A stretch of DNA of 64,000 bases, taken from JAKJGV01 sp964617565 (lineage in GTDB: Bacteria; Verrucomicrobiota; Kiritimatiellia; CAIQIC01; JAGNIJ01). Made by a program: the position numbers and the translations under genes. Numbering within the stretch: the stretch's first letter is position 1; each line of letters starts with the position of its first letter. The notes under the pieces are model-generated. The model was not told the origin of the DNA, did no database searches, and saw nothing but the letters and a program-made list of their open reading frames with translations. Location: the NCBI GenBank assembly GCA_964617565.1, contig CAZTYH010000001.1, positions 62,001 through 126,000 on the forward strand. The letters run 5' to 3'. Below, piece by piece: positions 63,652 through 64,000 of the stretch.

Positions 63652-64000
63652 GTTGCTTTTTCTCCTGTCGCAAACCAGTGTTCCGTGCGGGTGCAAATCT
63701 TCACCAACCACAACATCACCGGCACTTCGATCAGCACACCCACTACCGTGGCAAGTGCCGCCCCGGAGGAGAGACCGAAAAGCATCGTCGCCGTGGCGAT
63801 GGCGACCTCGAAGTGATTCGATGCGCCGATCATTGCGGCAGGGGCGGCATCCTGATAGGAGAGTTTCAGCGCACGCGCGGCGCCGTAACCCAGCCAGAAA
63901 ATGAGCATGGTCTGGATGAAAAGCGGAATGGCGATCCAGAGAATAGTGAGCGGATTGGAAAGGATTACATCGCCCTTGAAGCTGAAAAGAAGCACCAGCG
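63648..64000 (-). CDS. acr3: ACR3-type arsenite efflux transporter, C-terminal part
   Basis: About 116 codons of the 3' end are present; the gene continues beyond the window. Features of ACR3 are [40 protein letters not shown], the functional motif [20 protein letters not shown], and [19 protein letters not shown] with a final charged tail. It exports arsenite using the proton gradient. It overlaps arsM by 4 bp. Any arsR or arsC gene must lie outside. Confidence 0.93.
   Translation of the reverse strand, partial: LVLLFSFKGDVILSNPLTILWIAIPLFIQTMLIFWLGYGAARALKLSYQDAAPAAMIGASNHFEVAIATATMLFGLSSGAALATVVGVLIEVPVMLWLVKICTRTEHWFATGEKAT

Overview
The window reads as a piece of chromosome from a Gram-negative, GC-rich bacterium. 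The best guess is the PVC superphylum, most likely Kiritimatiellota or Verrucomicrobiota. The reasons are LPS heptose genes, many lipoprotein and Sec signal peptides, two DUF2961/GH172-type lipoproteins, a CotH/lamin-tail giant secreted protein, a divergent FtsZ next to FtsA, a secDF fusion, and intergenic DNA rich in short palindromic repeat families. This assignment is inference; no rRNA gene lies in the window. One 100-N assembly gap lies at 26454-26553.

Layout. 1-3.6 kb: a truncated secreted protein, then the conserved block SRP RNA - dnaX - ebfC - recR. 3.6-10.7 kb: polyphosphate:AMP phosphotransferase, flavin enzymes, NADP isocitrate dehydrogenase, heptose genes (rfaE2, hldD), a small tail-anchored protein and a class II aldolase. 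10.8-24.1 kb: a surface-glycan region with a membrane glycosyltransferase, two paralogous GH172-type lipoproteins, a GT2 enzyme and a tightly overlapping five-gene operon resembling GDP-heptose biosynthesis. 24.2-33.4 kb: one long co-directional run of three uncharacterised envelope genes (TPR-LysM lipoprotein and two tail-anchored proteins), an ogt-like gene broken by the gap, then murG-murC-ddl-ftsQ-ftsA-ftsZ.

33.4-45.4 kb is accessory: secreted and membrane proteins, a second GT2, a CotH/LTD protein, a secreted Ntn amidase, two hydrolases, a hairpin-rich repeat tract, a class I amidotransferase-like hydrolase and a DUF4143 ATPase with an AT-rich promoter carrying a 32-bp direct repeat. 45.5-47.7 kb: agmatine-to-putrescine pathway (aguB, aguA). 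48.1-54.5 kb: a compact run STAS - oppD - oppF - tgt - yajC - secDF. 54.6-58.1 kb: recJ, rpmB and gltA. 58.1-64 kb, minus strand: a large TPR lipoprotein, an easily missed 29-codon bS22/AURKAIP1-like ribosomal protein gene, hisG, nth, purN, arsM and the end of an ACR3 arsenite pump.

How it works together: icd and gltA supply oxidative TCA steps; rfaE2/hldD and the hdd-like operon point to ADP- and GDP-heptose chemistry for surface glycans; the 24-33 kb run builds peptidoglycan and the division ring. The most promising undescribed material is the three-gene envelope module transcribed into the mur/fts cluster, followed by the GH172 pair flanking the glycan operon, one member of which has lost its conserved acidic motif. 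At least eight repeat families occur between genes, and some supply coding ends or internal codons (rfaE2 start, aguB end, hddC-like interior, purN stop).
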